Shown here: one piece after another, positions 49,177 to 60,701 of the stretch
Layout of the letters: each line of letters begins with the position of its first letter
Numbering within the stretch: the first letter of the stretch is position 1
Assembly: GCA_014898415.1 (NCBI GenBank)
Contig: RCTD01000006.1
Span: 372,001-436,000, forward strand
DNA: 64,000 bases
Direction: 5' to 3'
Source of the DNA: Stromatinia cepivora
Taxonomy: Eukaryota; Ascomycota; Leotiomycetes; Helotiales; Sclerotiniaceae
Notes under the pieces: model-generated
Seen by the model: only the letters and a program-made list of their open reading frames with translations
Databases searched by the model: none
What the model was told of the DNA's origin: nothing
Position numbers and translations under genes: made by a program

Positions 49177-50647
49177 CGTAATGTTAAAAAGTAATCCGCA
49201 GGCTTTATGAAATTTTATATGGAGAGTTATGATCACCCAGTTTTGACTCTTGCGGATCGCTCTGAAGACTCTCAAGGGAATGTAATGCCTGTAACCCGGA
49301 TATACAGAAACCCCCTTTAGTGAAATCGCTTATAATCCGGATGTCCGGAAGGCAGTGACATGGCCCATTTTTCCGTCCCCAACTAAAGCTTCCATAATTA
49401 ATCCATTACACAACCTCTTGCAGTTATTTATGCAATATTAGCATTTCCCATCAGGCAACATAAGATAGCGTGCAAGGTGTGGTGTCTTATTGGCCTTCAT
49501 TGAAGTACAGCTTCTTAGCACTACAACACGAGTTCAAGGGTGTGGAAGAAGTTCCATGACTGCCTTGATCACAAAATCTCTGCGTACAATTAAGATAACC
49601 CAGAACTTTTGACAGTCAGCAAGTAGGTAATGTATGGCACTTCCCGGTTTACACGAGCCAACCTCTAAATCCTCATACTACCTCGATTTAAAAATAAGCC
49701 CTACCGGAGAATTCTTTTAAAAATTTGGGGGATCTGTGCAAGGGATGTGTAACCTTAATTTGAGAGCTGGGGCCACGTTGATACTGGCTGTGACGGTTGT
49801 GGTAATTTAATCATGCATGTCAGACGGGAACCCACCTGCCCCAGCCTATTATTTTAGGGGGATACCGAGACATGCCAAGTGTTTGTTGATCTTATCTTCG
49901 GCATTCTGGCACTGTCGAATTCACACCTCAGCTGCTTACGTTGTAGACGTCCGTAGGTGCCATGAGGGGTTTGATCTTTGCATATGCACAGTGTCAGCAA
50001 AATCATTGGATAATAATGAAAATTCCAGATAATGTCCTGAATTATTAATTAAGACATTAGAATAATCGTGAAATAGCTATGCTACCCAATGTGGCAGTTC
50101 GTCCGAGGGATGCATGCGCCAAATTCTTTTCAAAATCAGCAGCGGTCCGATCCATATAAAAATAAACCAAATTTTGTCTCAACTCAACCATGAACACAAC
50201 ATATCATGTGTGAGGTAAGATTCACTTATCTCTTGGAACCTTTCTTGGAAGCAAGGCGGATTTTGGCCCGGAAAAATAAGCTCTCGCCTCACATAAAACG
50301 GATTTCAAAATTCGTCCGATAGATGTATGTGCGCCAATGCGGCAATGTCAAGTTGTAAAACACTCGGCGGACCATTTGACTAGGCTGGAGCTGCTTGAAA
50401 GCTACGCCGCATGCCAAGTCCTGTAAAAGCCCCCAGAGTGATGCTCTTTTCTTGCCCCGCCATTTGAGTCTTCCATCTGTGCGACAAGAGCTTTCTCTTC
50501 CTTTCTCAAAGTTGGTGACCTTGAATTGGCCATCTGTACATCATTACTCGTGAAATATTCTGAATTGAGTATCTATCGAATCTTCATAACTCAGTGGTAA
50601 ATGTACCATAATAATCGTCAGTGATTCGATCTGCACATCGAAGCGTC
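49177..50647. promoter_or_regulatory. Divergent promoter between adenylation enzyme and MFS pump
   Basis: 1.47 kb between head-to-head genes. CGG-ATGT-CCG at 49338-49347 lies 162 bp above the adenylation-enzyme start, almost the same distance as the CGG-TGA-CCG above the PKS. No coding gene is supported inside. Frames here are under 75 codons. Confidence 0.4.
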
Positions 50648-52690
50648 ATGGATACTATCTACAATACCAAAGAAGTCAGAGCAGAGTTAGGTTCACTCAC
50701 AAACAAACCATCATCAAAATCTCTGCGAGATCAAGTGAGCATCAGTGGCGGTTCCGAGCAAGTTTTGCACAGAGAACATCTGAAAGGTTGGAGACTTCAT
50801 GTGCTCACACTATGGTAAATTCTCATGACAGGATGTTACATATCCGAACGTATCGTATTTCTAACATGATGATAGTATCTGTCTTTCCATATTCTTGCCA
50901 AATCTCGAAGTTTCAATTGTCAGTACGGCCCTCGTTGATATAACAAATGAGCTTCATGGCTTCAGTGAAACGGGCTGGGTCATTGTCAGCTATTTGATCA
51001 CTTATACTGGTAAGCAAGCTTGATAAACCTATATATACAAGCAGCACATCCTTCTTCTTGAAAATTTGTTGACGGTAGAAGCATTCATCATAATCTGGGC
51101 CAAGGTTAGCGATATTTTGGGCAGGAAGAAGTGTCTAGCTACCTCACTCGTCATTTTTACGGCATTTTCAGGTGGGTGTGGAGCTTCGCAGAAAATAACA
51201 CACTTGTAAGTACAATTACTGTATCAAGACTCTCCTAACCAAACTTCTAACGTTATTCACAGGATAGTATGTCGGGCGTTTCAGGGGCTTGGAGCCGCGG
51301 GTTGCTTTTCGATTGCCACGATTGTTATTTTTGAGATGGCACCAAAAGAAAAATATCCCATTTACGGAGTACGTTTGACTGGGAACTCTTTCATTTTCCA
51401 CTGTCGTATCACTAACGGAGCAATCGTTAGACTATTATATCGGCTGATGTAGCGTTGGCGACTGCACTTGGACCAATTCTTGGAGGACTCATCACGGAGA
51501 ATACTACGTGGAGATGGGTGTTTATCCTGAAGTATGCTTTTGGACCTAATTATACCCTTAGAGTAATTGGCTAACACTGAGAAGTGTTCCAGCAGGAATA
51601 GTCACGATGATCTTGCTATATCTATCGATGCCTGCCGCTTTTCCACATCATGGAAATTCTTCCCAGGGCCAACCGGGTCTGAAGACGAAACTATCAATTG
51701 AATCTTTCCTCCGAATTGACGCTCTTGGGACTCTACTATTACTTGGAGCTTCATTTCTCTTTGTTACCTCGCTCCTGGAAACATCTACAAAATTTTCATG
51801 GGGATCACCTACTACAATTTCGCTGCTTGTGCTATCAGGGGTGTTCCTCGTTGCGTTCCTATTTTGGGAACGCTATATTACTATCAGCTCCTCCCAACAA
51901 GAGCCTATCTTCCCTTGGCGTTTCGTGCACAATAGGGCATGGATGGGTATGCTTTTCACATCTCTCCTTCTGGGCGTCCCATTTACCGTACTCGTGGTGA
52001 ACATTCCACAAAAGTTCCAGACTGTCAAAGGATTATCACCACTCCAAGCAGGAATTAGATTACTTCCCTATGCACTTGTAGCGCCTATTGGCTCGTTCAT
52101 GGCAAATGGCATCATGTCAAAAGCAAAGAAATTCCCTCCCGTATTTCTGGTTCTTATAGGCGCCATCCTGCAAGTTCTTGGACTTGCTCTATACTCCGCG
52201 TTGGACACTGGCACGGATATGAATAAGAGTCAATATGGATTTCAGGCAATCGCTGGATTTGGATTGGGAATCTCATTTGGTACTTTAGTCCTAATGACCC
52301 CATTTAGCGTGGATCTACAAGACCTTGGTATGTAACCCATTTAAATACAGGATAACCTACAAATCTAACATATCACACATAGCCACTGGTACAGGGGCTA
52401 TGGTACAGTTTCGTCAACTTGGTAGTGCTATCGGACTCTCAATAGCCCAAAGCCTGATGAATTCTCAACTGACATCCAAACTTTCCTCGATTCTTACCAA
52501 AGAGCAACTTACCACCCTTTTAGAAACCACGACTGCGGTAGCTCGATTTCCACCAGATCTACGTACTCGTGTCATTGACGTGTTTGCTGGTGCATATGGG
52601 TTACAATTTAAAGTTGTTACTGCCTTTGCTGCTGCTGAAGTTCTTACTGCGCTACTCATTCTTAAGCGGAAGCAAATACGAGTTGGATAA
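50648..52690 (+). CDS. MFS efflux transporter, DHA2 (14-TMS) type, cluster member
   Basis: Drug:H+ antiporter-like pump. ATG at 50648 (MDTIYNTKEVRAELG). The N-terminal cytosolic tail is about 45 residues. Landmarks: CLSIFLPNLEVSIVSTALVD in helix 1, WVIVSYLIT in helix 2, WAKVSDILGRK (motif A) and LGPILGGLITENTTWRWVF (motif C). A loop with PGLKTKLSIESFLRIDALGT leads to the second half, then EPIFPWRFVHNRAW and ATGTGAMVQFRQLGSAIGLS near the end. Short introns interrupt the first 0.9 kb and one lies at about 52326-52381. In a biosynthetic cluster it most likely exports the product or gives self-protection. The substrate is unknown. It ends 250 bp from the converging aminotransferase. Confidence 0.92.
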
Positions 52691-52939
52691 TGAAGGCTAT
52701 GGTGTGAGCGGCTTTTTGGAAATTCGGTGCTAACACAAGGGATGAAAATAACTTTTATATTTCTTTCCATCTCACATAAAAAGGAATTAGAATGTAGTCA
52801 ATATAATTCATGAAACGATATCAGGTCAATGTCTCTTCTTACTTGACAAATTTAGATTTCCGTCTCATAAGTTCGGACTGGACAAATTAATGCAGAAAAA
52901 CCGTCTGATTTGGACCTCTATCTAGGTACTTAGGCTGAA

Positions 52940-54368
52940 CTATTTACTTATTATCTTTTCCATTCTCATAACAGCCTCTTTGATTACTTGAACCGGTACA
53001 GAGAAAGTCACTCTCGCCCACCCCACTTCCTGCGGAATTCCATTGTAAAAGCTTCCGGGACTAACTAGAACTCCATTCTTAGCCAGCTTAGCAAATACTT
53101 CATCAGCTTCTGCCTGTGTTCTGGCATCTCGAGCTAATTTCGCGAATATAAATATTCCTTCCGTGGCAGGCAAAAATTCTATCTTCCACTTGCTGAAGCT
53201 ATCTGCAAGTAGCTTGTATGATGCAGTGAGCCGCTCGGAATTCGTTTCTAGTAAGAGAGGAAGGCTCGGAGAAGCAAGTAGCGATTTCAAATAAAGAGAG
53301 CTAAGCGTTGACACACTTGCATATGATAACAAAGAGGTCGCAGTTCGGAGTGGGATGTTAAATTGTGACACGACACAGCCCTGTAAAATTGGTTAGTTGA
53401 AAGTCAAAGGAGGAAGACCTTATGAAACAAACATACGGTTCTAATGCCGCTTGAACCGAACAATTTGCTTCCGCTCCATACTACATGAACCTTGTCACAA
53501 TCAATCAATCCCTCGTGTCGTAGTGAAAGCACTGATGTAAATGGAGTTACATGTTCCTCTGCGCTTTTTACTGATGCCAAAGCATATAGCTCATCCGAAA
53601 TCAGATGTAAGCCTCTTTCTTGACAAAACTTCAAACAAGCCTCAATCGAATCCTTTGTGTAACATCGTGAAAACGGATTGTGTGGATTACAAAGAATGAC
53701 GGCTTTGATACGCGAGGGATCTGAAGCTGTATTGTATGCGCTAATGAGAGAGGATAGAATTTCGTTTGAAAATGTGTCTGGTGTATAGGAGGTGAGTGAG
53801 GCTGCGATGGTGTGAACATTTGGTCGGGTGCGAAGGTACGGTTCCATGCCAACTGTAAGAATGAACGTTATTGAGTTCTCTTGGGTGGAATAAGAAAAGA
53901 GTTAATGTGATTAGCTTACACCAGTATGGTCCAGGTATGATAACACTATCGCCATCTTCACAGATAGCGTGAGCGAGAGCTTCAAGACCACCACCCACCC
54001 CCACCGTCAAGACAATATGTTCCTTCGTGACTTGTGTAACGGGATTAAAATATGTGTTGAAGAACCCAGCAAGTTCTCCACGAAGCGAACTATCGCCGCC
54101 GAATTCTAGTGGTTGAGAGAGCACCTAATTTACAATGAGACTTTAAACAAATCGACATAGGCCGTGGCAGACTCACATCCGGTACTAATTCTTCCTTTAT
54201 TACTTCCTTACAAATATCAACGAGCTCGTCACGAATCACGAGATTCTCCGCAATAGAGAGATTTATCGGCGTGACTTTCTCGTCACCAAGATCATGTGAT
54301 GTTGCTGCTAATTTCGGAAGGATGTACTGCATCGATTGAGTCATGCGGGAGGATAAATTGTTGGCCAT
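52940..54368 (-). CDS. PLP-dependent aminotransferase, ACC-synthase-like, cluster member
   Basis: Fold-type I PLP enzyme of about 430 residues, intact over four exons. The start is the ATG at 54368 (MANNLSSRMTQ); the codon seven residues earlier is GTG. Motifs: INLSIAENLVIRDEL, VGVGGGLEALAHAIC, GDSVIIPGPYW, CNPHNPFSRCY, HLISDELYAL, VVWSGSKLFGSSGIR with the PLP lysine, FLPATEGIFIFAKL, and GWARVTFSV with the substrate-carboxylate Arg. Introns lie near 54174-54130, 53922-53855 and 53421-53380, all GT-AG. The usual NPxNPTG turn reads NPHNPFS. Relatives act as transaminases, ACC synthases or other gamma-elimination enzymes on S-adenosylmethionine. The reaction cannot be told. A related gene at 17-18.8 kb is dead. 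Confidence 0.9.
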
Positions 54369-55085
54369 TATGAAGATTACTCTGGGCACAATAATACAGA
54401 TGCTAATCCGATAGCAACACGAAACAGCGCTTATACTCGGTCATATAGACCATTTAAAGGGGAACAACATCATACCAAGAAAAGTTTGTGCTAGCCGAGA
54501 TCTTGGAGCTACTCACCGAGCACCCAAAAGGGGTAATATTTCTGCACAGAATGTAATCACTAGTGTTAGCCCAGAAAATTAAAGATGCCCAGGCATATTT
54601 ACCACAAAATAAACCGTCACGGATTTGGACTCGGAGTAAGCTGCATGTCATCACGATTGCTCTAAGACATTCAATCTTTACCTCGATTGGGGAATTGTTA
54701 CCAAGACCATGATCCTTCTTGTGTTACCATTTTCTACAAATAGTTTTTAAACTTATGATCAAGCTTAAACCTTTATGTAGTGCATCGCAGCGCTCGTATT
54801 ATAACCTGTGAGATATGCATGCTGCATGTAAGATCACTAGTAACCTAATGAGGTGCATATTCCTATACTTCGCTACAGCATATTTTTTCTTGGAGAAACG
54901 ACAAGACAATGTTGTCGTACAAATGAGACGGAATTGAAAGAATTTAGACGACTTACATAAGATGAAAATGGAGGGCTTCGATGATGGAAATGCGAGCTTC
55001 GTCCTATTCCCAATTTTTTCTCTCGAAATTTTTATTGGTGTTTCTTATCAAAAATTTCAATCTTCACCTTACCTAAGCCATCAAC
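54369..55085. promoter_or_regulatory. Divergent promoter, aminotransferase and rhodopsin-domain gene
   Basis: 717 bp head-to-head spacer. An imperfect palindrome, GGTCATATAGACC, sits at about 54439-54451. No CGG-CCG pair like those of the PKS and adenylation promoters was found. The 66-codon minus frame at 54454-54654 is not supported. Confidence 0.35.
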
Positions 55086-56461
55086 ATGAGTGAAGTTCCT
55101 CATGTCTTTATGGAAGTGCTATGGCTCCATGTTATCATGGGCTTGGCAGCCGCAGTCGCTGTATGCCTTCGATTCTATGCGCGCAAATTGACGAAAGCAA
55201 AGCTACAATGGGATGATTGGATTATTGTTGCCGCTGTCTTGTTTGTCTGGGGCGATGCAGTCTGTACAATTGTAGGTATGTAATGTATCCTTTTAAATCG
55301 GATGACACACCAATAGATCATGATACTGATGTGTTAAATTGAATAGAATACCGACCGTATATCAGAAGAGTGCCCAAAGCACAACTACCTATCAAAGAGC
55401 ATACGGAATTGATGGTGGTATGTGTATCTCCGATTTCAAACCTCCTTCCGTTATCTCTCCAAAGTGAAATGAAAATATAAGCTGCTAACAATATCAAGGT
55501 ATCATTTATATCCATCATCTTCACAGTCTTCGCCGAAGTCGTTACAAGGTTCAGCGTAATATGTCTCTATTATCGACTTTTCTCGGTCAAACGATGGCTC
55601 CATTATAGTCTCATCGCGGATGGAGTAATCTCTATCATCTGGCTCTTCATTGTTATCTTTGCGTCTGCGTTGGAATGCAAACCCATCAAGGCAAATTTCG
55701 ATGCATCGGTCAAAGGGGAATGTTTGAACACTCAAGTAATTGCTTCCAATTGCAAGGTTATTTTGAATCTTCTACTAACAAGGATTAATTCAGACTGGCT
55801 TCTTCATTTCCGAATTTATCAATATGCTTCTTGATATCGCCTTGATTGCAATGCCGATACCGATTATTTTGAAACTCAAGTTACCATTGAGAGAAAGAGT
55901 CGCTATTGCAGGTATATTCATGACTGGTGGATTGTAAGTTCTTCCTCGCAGGTTGGGCGTTTGGTCATACTGACTATAAAATCTAGCACTGTTATTACTA
56001 GTGTCCTTAGACTAGTCAAAGGATACAACCCCGATGGAGACACTTGTAAGCGGCCTTTTAGATCTATTCACACCATTATTCCCATACTAATCTATCAATC
56101 AATAGCAATCACTGGCCTCTCACACCTCTCAATTTGGACCGGACTCCATCTTGGTTTCGCCGTAATCTGTGCCTGTCTACCCGTCTTCCGAGTTTACATC
56201 CCTAGGCACGGACTAGTCAGCTCAAAAATGCGTCTCTTATACACGGCTGTTAGTGGGTGGGTTGGAAGAACGAGTTCTCACAATAAATCGACTGCTTCGC
56301 TTCCTAAATATATGCGAAAGCCTAGTGAGTCTTCGGATAAGAGCTCGCAGGAATTTAGATACGCCCCGCAACCGAAGAGGGAACGTCCGATGTTTGACGA
56401 AATACCTTTGACGACAACGACTAGTGTTGAAGACCATGGCGTTGAGAGAAGTACGGTGTGA
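55086..56461 (+). CDS. Pth11-like integral membrane protein, fungal rhodopsin domain
   Basis: Seven-helix protein of the fungal rhodopsin-domain (SAT4/Pth11-related) family. Start MSEVPHVFMEVLWLHVIMGL. Landmarks: VAVCLRFYARKLTKAKLQWDD, where RxYAR and WDDW are typical; VVTRFSVICLYYRLF; FISEFINMLLDIALIAMPIP; SVLRLV; and the last pair ITGLSHLSIWTGLH and FAVICACLPVFRVY. A soluble tail of about 80 residues, Ser/Lys-rich, ends ERSTV. Five introns of 50-70 nt, the first with a GTATGT donor near 55276. No extracellular CFEM domain is present. Family members include putative G-protein-coupled receptors, while others lie in metabolite clusters with unknown roles. Sharing a promoter region with the aminotransferase makes cluster membership possible. 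Confidence 0.85.
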
Positions 56462-58739
56462 GTGGGATGATATAGACTTTCTTGTTAATAGTGAGCAGCC
56501 AAGAAGCGAGTTGTAAAATGAGTTCCCGATTATTGTTGTCGTGTTAGAGTGATGTCTATCTCGAGGGGTAAGATAATGTTGTTGTATTGCAACAATCCAA
56601 TGGTGACCGTTATGTTGCACCAGAAGTATCTGTTCTTTTCAAGCACTCAAACTCATCCATATCATGCTGCTGTTTACTGTGGTCACGTTATTGGCTTGTC
56701 ATATACCCCGCCTTCCAATTGTTCTTCTTCCAGTCTGGTTGAGTAAATGACAATCCTGCCACATTTATGAACTTTTCTACGTTATTTTGAACAATTCTGT
56801 AATATTCGCTTCATGTTGCAATTGATCTTTGTAGGAAAATTTCCCGTGAGATGACTTTCAAGATTTTGAGAACCACTCCATGGCTCAATACCCAAGATAT
56901 CAATATTGAGAGGACAGACGTCCACATCGCAACATTGCTCCCAATTTGAAAGGCAGGCAATGCTAAAACATCCAAGTAACTTGACCTTATAATGTGTCAG
57001 AACGAGTTAGAACAGGTTTATCCGGAGAGACTCATTGAATTTCAAATACTTGTATGCTAGGAAGATTAGAGGATGTGCCATGAATAGATGAAAGCATAGA
57101 ATGAAGCATGGGACAACCATGATAGGCAAAAACGGTAAGATCTTCCAATTTTCTTTAAAAAGGGTATATGATAAAGAAGCAAAGAAGTTGGCAGCCTGTC
57201 TATCCTTAATGATCAGAGACAATGCCCAATATTTTTCGCAACAACCAACCTAACAAAACGGCAGTAACATATCCAAACATTCGAATTCCAACAATAAAAG
57301 TGCTTCTATTTGTGTAACTTAAGATTATTATAAATTTCAACTCTTCGTACTCAAAAGTCCGCCTCAAGTATGAGACTACCTAAACGCTCGTCAATTAGTT
57401 AGATTCGCTTCCCTTTCCACCCTTATCAATTCGGAAGTGGAGGTTAAGATTTGGACATATAGACTAAATGCAGGAACAAAAACAAAAACTATTGTAGATT
57501 TCGCGTAGCTGGAGAGTAAGTTTAAAAGATATTTGAATAGCATGGCGAATAGCATGGCTGAATAGCATGGCGAATAGCATGGCGAATAGCATGGCGAATA
57601 GCATGGCGAATAGCATGGCTGAATAGGCAGGGCAACAGATGAATTCTACGCTAATGTGAATCTGAACCCACTCCAATTAAGTTTGTAGCAATACCTGAAC
57701 GTCTAAATGGAGGTCAGAGTACTGCAACATGTCATGAAATAAGTTTTAATGGTGTATCCCGACTGTGAAGAGCGGCCCAGGACTTTTTTCTGGGAAGTTA
57801 ATTTAAAGCTTTGACAGGATGTCACGGTGTATACGAGCTCTTGATACTGGAGTAGCAACAATCAACAGCAGTTATTGATAATGGTAACTGTTTTCATTGT
57901 CAGATTAGGCAAATATACTAACTTTTTCATCGAGTATGGTCGTCTCTCCCAAATATTGCCAGATAATAAACTCTGCCGATGACGATTCTATCTGATGAAA
58001 TATTCTGGCTGCGAGCTCGACCTTCTTTACTGTAAAAGAGATGGTCTCCAAATGCATAAAGCTAATGCTATCTACTGCACTTTACTATCCAAATTTCTTT
58101 CACAAACAAAGTTCCAAAAGCCGCATCTTTCTTTTTTTATACTCAATGGAGGGAACATTTTTTGCGTGGTATTTAACACATTCATTACCACTCTCCCCAG
58201 CTGCCGTTTTCCCGATTAGAAAACTCCGCAAAGTATGATTAACATACTTGGAGCTTTCACTCCCTCGGAGGAGCTCCTGAATCATCAATACAAATGGGGG
58301 AATCTGGGGTAGGTAGAGGATGATGTGGAGAAGATGTGAGGAGTTGGGGTGATGCAAATTTTGTGATCTTACATTAATGGTTTTGGAACTGACTGTTGGA
58401 ATTGGTGTTTTTTTTTTGTTGAAAGAAATTATAGATCGGAGTGTGCTAATTTTACTAATACACACAAGCCAAGATCTCTCTTCCCGATCTGCTTCATGGA
58501 TAATTTTTTATAGATATTGGATTCATGTTTGTTCCAAATGGGCTTTCTGATTCTTCAGGCTATATCTTTCTTCTGCTGTCAAAGCCAAGATTGGTTGGAA
58601 TAAATGGCAACGGAAGAGAGATGAGACAACGAAAGCCGGCGCAAGAACTGTGAACGAGAGTAAAATGAGGCAAGTAGATAGTCCTTTTGACATTCTAAAC
58701 ACTATCCGTGACAATGAAATTCCTCCGCAGATATCCCAC
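56462..58739. other. 2.3 kb intergenic region
   Basis: No domain-bearing frame. A 12-bp minisatellite lies at 57.5 kb (listed separately), and the minus-strand frame across it is a repeat artefact. The frames at 58.0-58.5 kb are AT-rich and unsupported. Confidence 0.5.
57535..57627. repeat. 12-bp minisatellite (CATGGCGAATAG)
   Basis: Seven head-to-tail units of CATGGCGAATAG; two of them are a 13-bp variant, CATGGCTGAATAG. The 12-bp period makes one minus-strand frame repeat four residues, which explains the odd open frame there. Confidence 0.9.
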
Positions 58740-60098
58740 TCAAAAAGTCTGATAAGACTCCGTTGCGCGGGCCAAATAAGAATTAGCCTCAAACGCATAA
58801 GTTTCCTGCGGTCTCCCCAAACCAATATTCCTGTCCCAATTTCCTTCCCCTTCCCCATGCATCTCCTCACAACTTTCAACCTCTTTACCCTCAAACCTCT
58901 CTCTAATCCAATCCATCCATATCCATTGACTCCTTGTAATAGCCGAGTCGTGCGTATTTGGTAATCTCCAGAATTCAAGCCGAGAATCGGTATACTTCTT
59001 AACTGTATCATATACTACCTTTTCCGTAAGATGGAAATCGATCAAAGGATCTTTTTCCCCATGGATAACTAATAGTGGTCCTGCAATCTCCTTTCCTCCG
59101 TTGAGTATCAAATTGTTATATTTAATAACCCATTCATTATCCCTCCATCCCTCTTTCAACAATTTGCCCTCCAAAGCCAAGGGTAAAAATAACCCCATTC
59201 CCACCGCTCCACCTCCCTCAATCCTTTTATAAACATTCAACGCGGCGAAGCCCTCATCAGTAAAAGTATCCAAAAATTGGAATTCCGGAAAAGCTTTCTT
59301 CAGCCCCAAGATCATTCCAGCCCAAACGATAGAACCAATCGGGTCTGGATCCCTTCTCATATCCGTCGTAGAACTAATTGCAATTCCTCCAAGATACCCT
59401 TCAATTTTATCTTTCGCATGATGTTGTGCAACAGCCCATACTGCGCCTCCACCTTGCGAGTGACCAATCGATACAAAGCTTGAACCTAGAGAGGGAAATG
59501 CAGAGCGAGCTGCGACGATTGAATAAATAACGTCATTTGCGGCAGCAGGATTGGCGAGATAGAGATGAGTGATTGGTTCTTTAGCAGGATGAGAAGAAAA
59601 TGATACCCCAAGACCGGAATAATCGGTGGTAACTACCACGTAGCCTGATAGAGCTAGGGTGTAGGGTGCGAGGAAGTGTTGGTGTAGATTGCGGAGGTGA
59701 GATGGAGCGCATTCTGTAAATATACCAGAGGTACCGCGAGCCCAGACGACGACTTGGTAGGTACCGTCTGGATTAGTTCTGGGGAAAGAGGCCAAAGGAT
59801 ATAGGCGGACACTGGAACGGGATCTCCGGTAAGAGTAAGGGATTGGTAGATAATGCGGGATATAGAGACGGAGTGGGGAAGGGAATAGAGGGGTTGGATC
59901 AACACTTTCTTGGACTTTTCAAAGGGTTCCAGGAGGTGAAGCATTTGAAGTTGTGTTGAGAGGGAGAGTGTAAAAGGGATCGGTACAAACAGAGCCAGTG
60001 GCCCAGTTGGAGCGCTCAAACGCTAAAGCGGCTTGGATTGTGGATGGAAGGTCTGGCTGTAGGGGTTGAGCGCTAAGAGATGATTCTGAGAGAGACAT
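58740..60098 (-). pseudogene. Broken secretory lipase/esterase (LIP family)
   Basis: An alpha/beta hydrolase of the fungal secretory-lipase type whose frame is disrupted. The ATG at 60098 starts MSLSESSLSAQ and runs through NWATGSVCTDPFYTLPLN to an in-frame TGA near 59920, where PGTL should continue into KVQES. The frame then shifts near 59890 (SVSISRIIYQSLTLTGDPVP) and again near 59800. The last 351 codons are uninterrupted and carry the core: VVVWARGTSGIFTECAPSH, GHSQGGGAVW (nucleophile), HGEKDPLID (acid) and NTHDSAITRS (His). No clear signal peptide is seen. A transcript starting at an internal Met near 59795 would keep the catalytic triad but lack about 100 N-terminal residues, so residual function cannot be excluded. 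Confidence 0.8.
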
Positions 60099-60107
60099 GG
60101 TTCATCA

Positions 60108-60490
60108 TTACTCATTGCTCGAGCGAATTCCATAGAAATGCCAGTTCACATCACTATCACTAATTTCTTGCCATCCACTTCGATATAACCACATACCTGG
60201 CCATCCGTCGCATCTCCCTAGAGATAACGATACCTCGATTTCTGATTTTGATAAGCTAACGAATACCATTATTTCCAGCCCATATCGATCACGAACTCTA
60301 GGTCCGTAGCCCGTAGCAACAATATCAGCACCGCGAATAAGCACCTGATCTTTCTCAGATCATGCTTATTGCGGAAGTGCAAATGAATATTCCATCTGCC
60401 CCAATTTAATTCAGATCGCAGCGTCGTGAAGAGAAATCCCGAAGATATGGAGCAGTAATCCTCATCACACACACTCGCTCCTTCCTCCAC
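60108..60490 (-). pseudogene. Possible flavin-monooxygenase remnant
   Basis: One minus-strand frame reads GADIVATGYGPRVRDRYGLE and later GWPGMWLYRSGWQ. ATGY after an ADxV stretch is the hallmark near the C-terminus of flavin-containing monooxygenases, and GMW-RSG text often follows it. No start, no FAD or NADPH Rossmann motif and no consistent frame exist upstream, so this would be a short remnant. Identification rests on two short motifs only. Confidence 0.35.
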
Positions 60491-60701
60491 TAAACCTAGC
60501 GGTTACTAGAGCTGCGACAACTCGGGTAATATAGTTGATTTCCAAGCTAGTGAAGGGATGCTAGGGGATTGTTAAACTTTGATCTGTTCTTGACCACCAA
60601 CCTGGGGTTTGTATGGTGCCCGGATGATGTTTGGTTTTGAAGATTCGAGCTAACGGTTAGTATTGGCTTTGCTATGCCTTGCACGATGTCACAACCCTCG
60701 A

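Noticed and set aside
57464..57676. Minus-strand frame with repeated AMLF units
   Set aside because: Explained by the 12-bp minisatellite.
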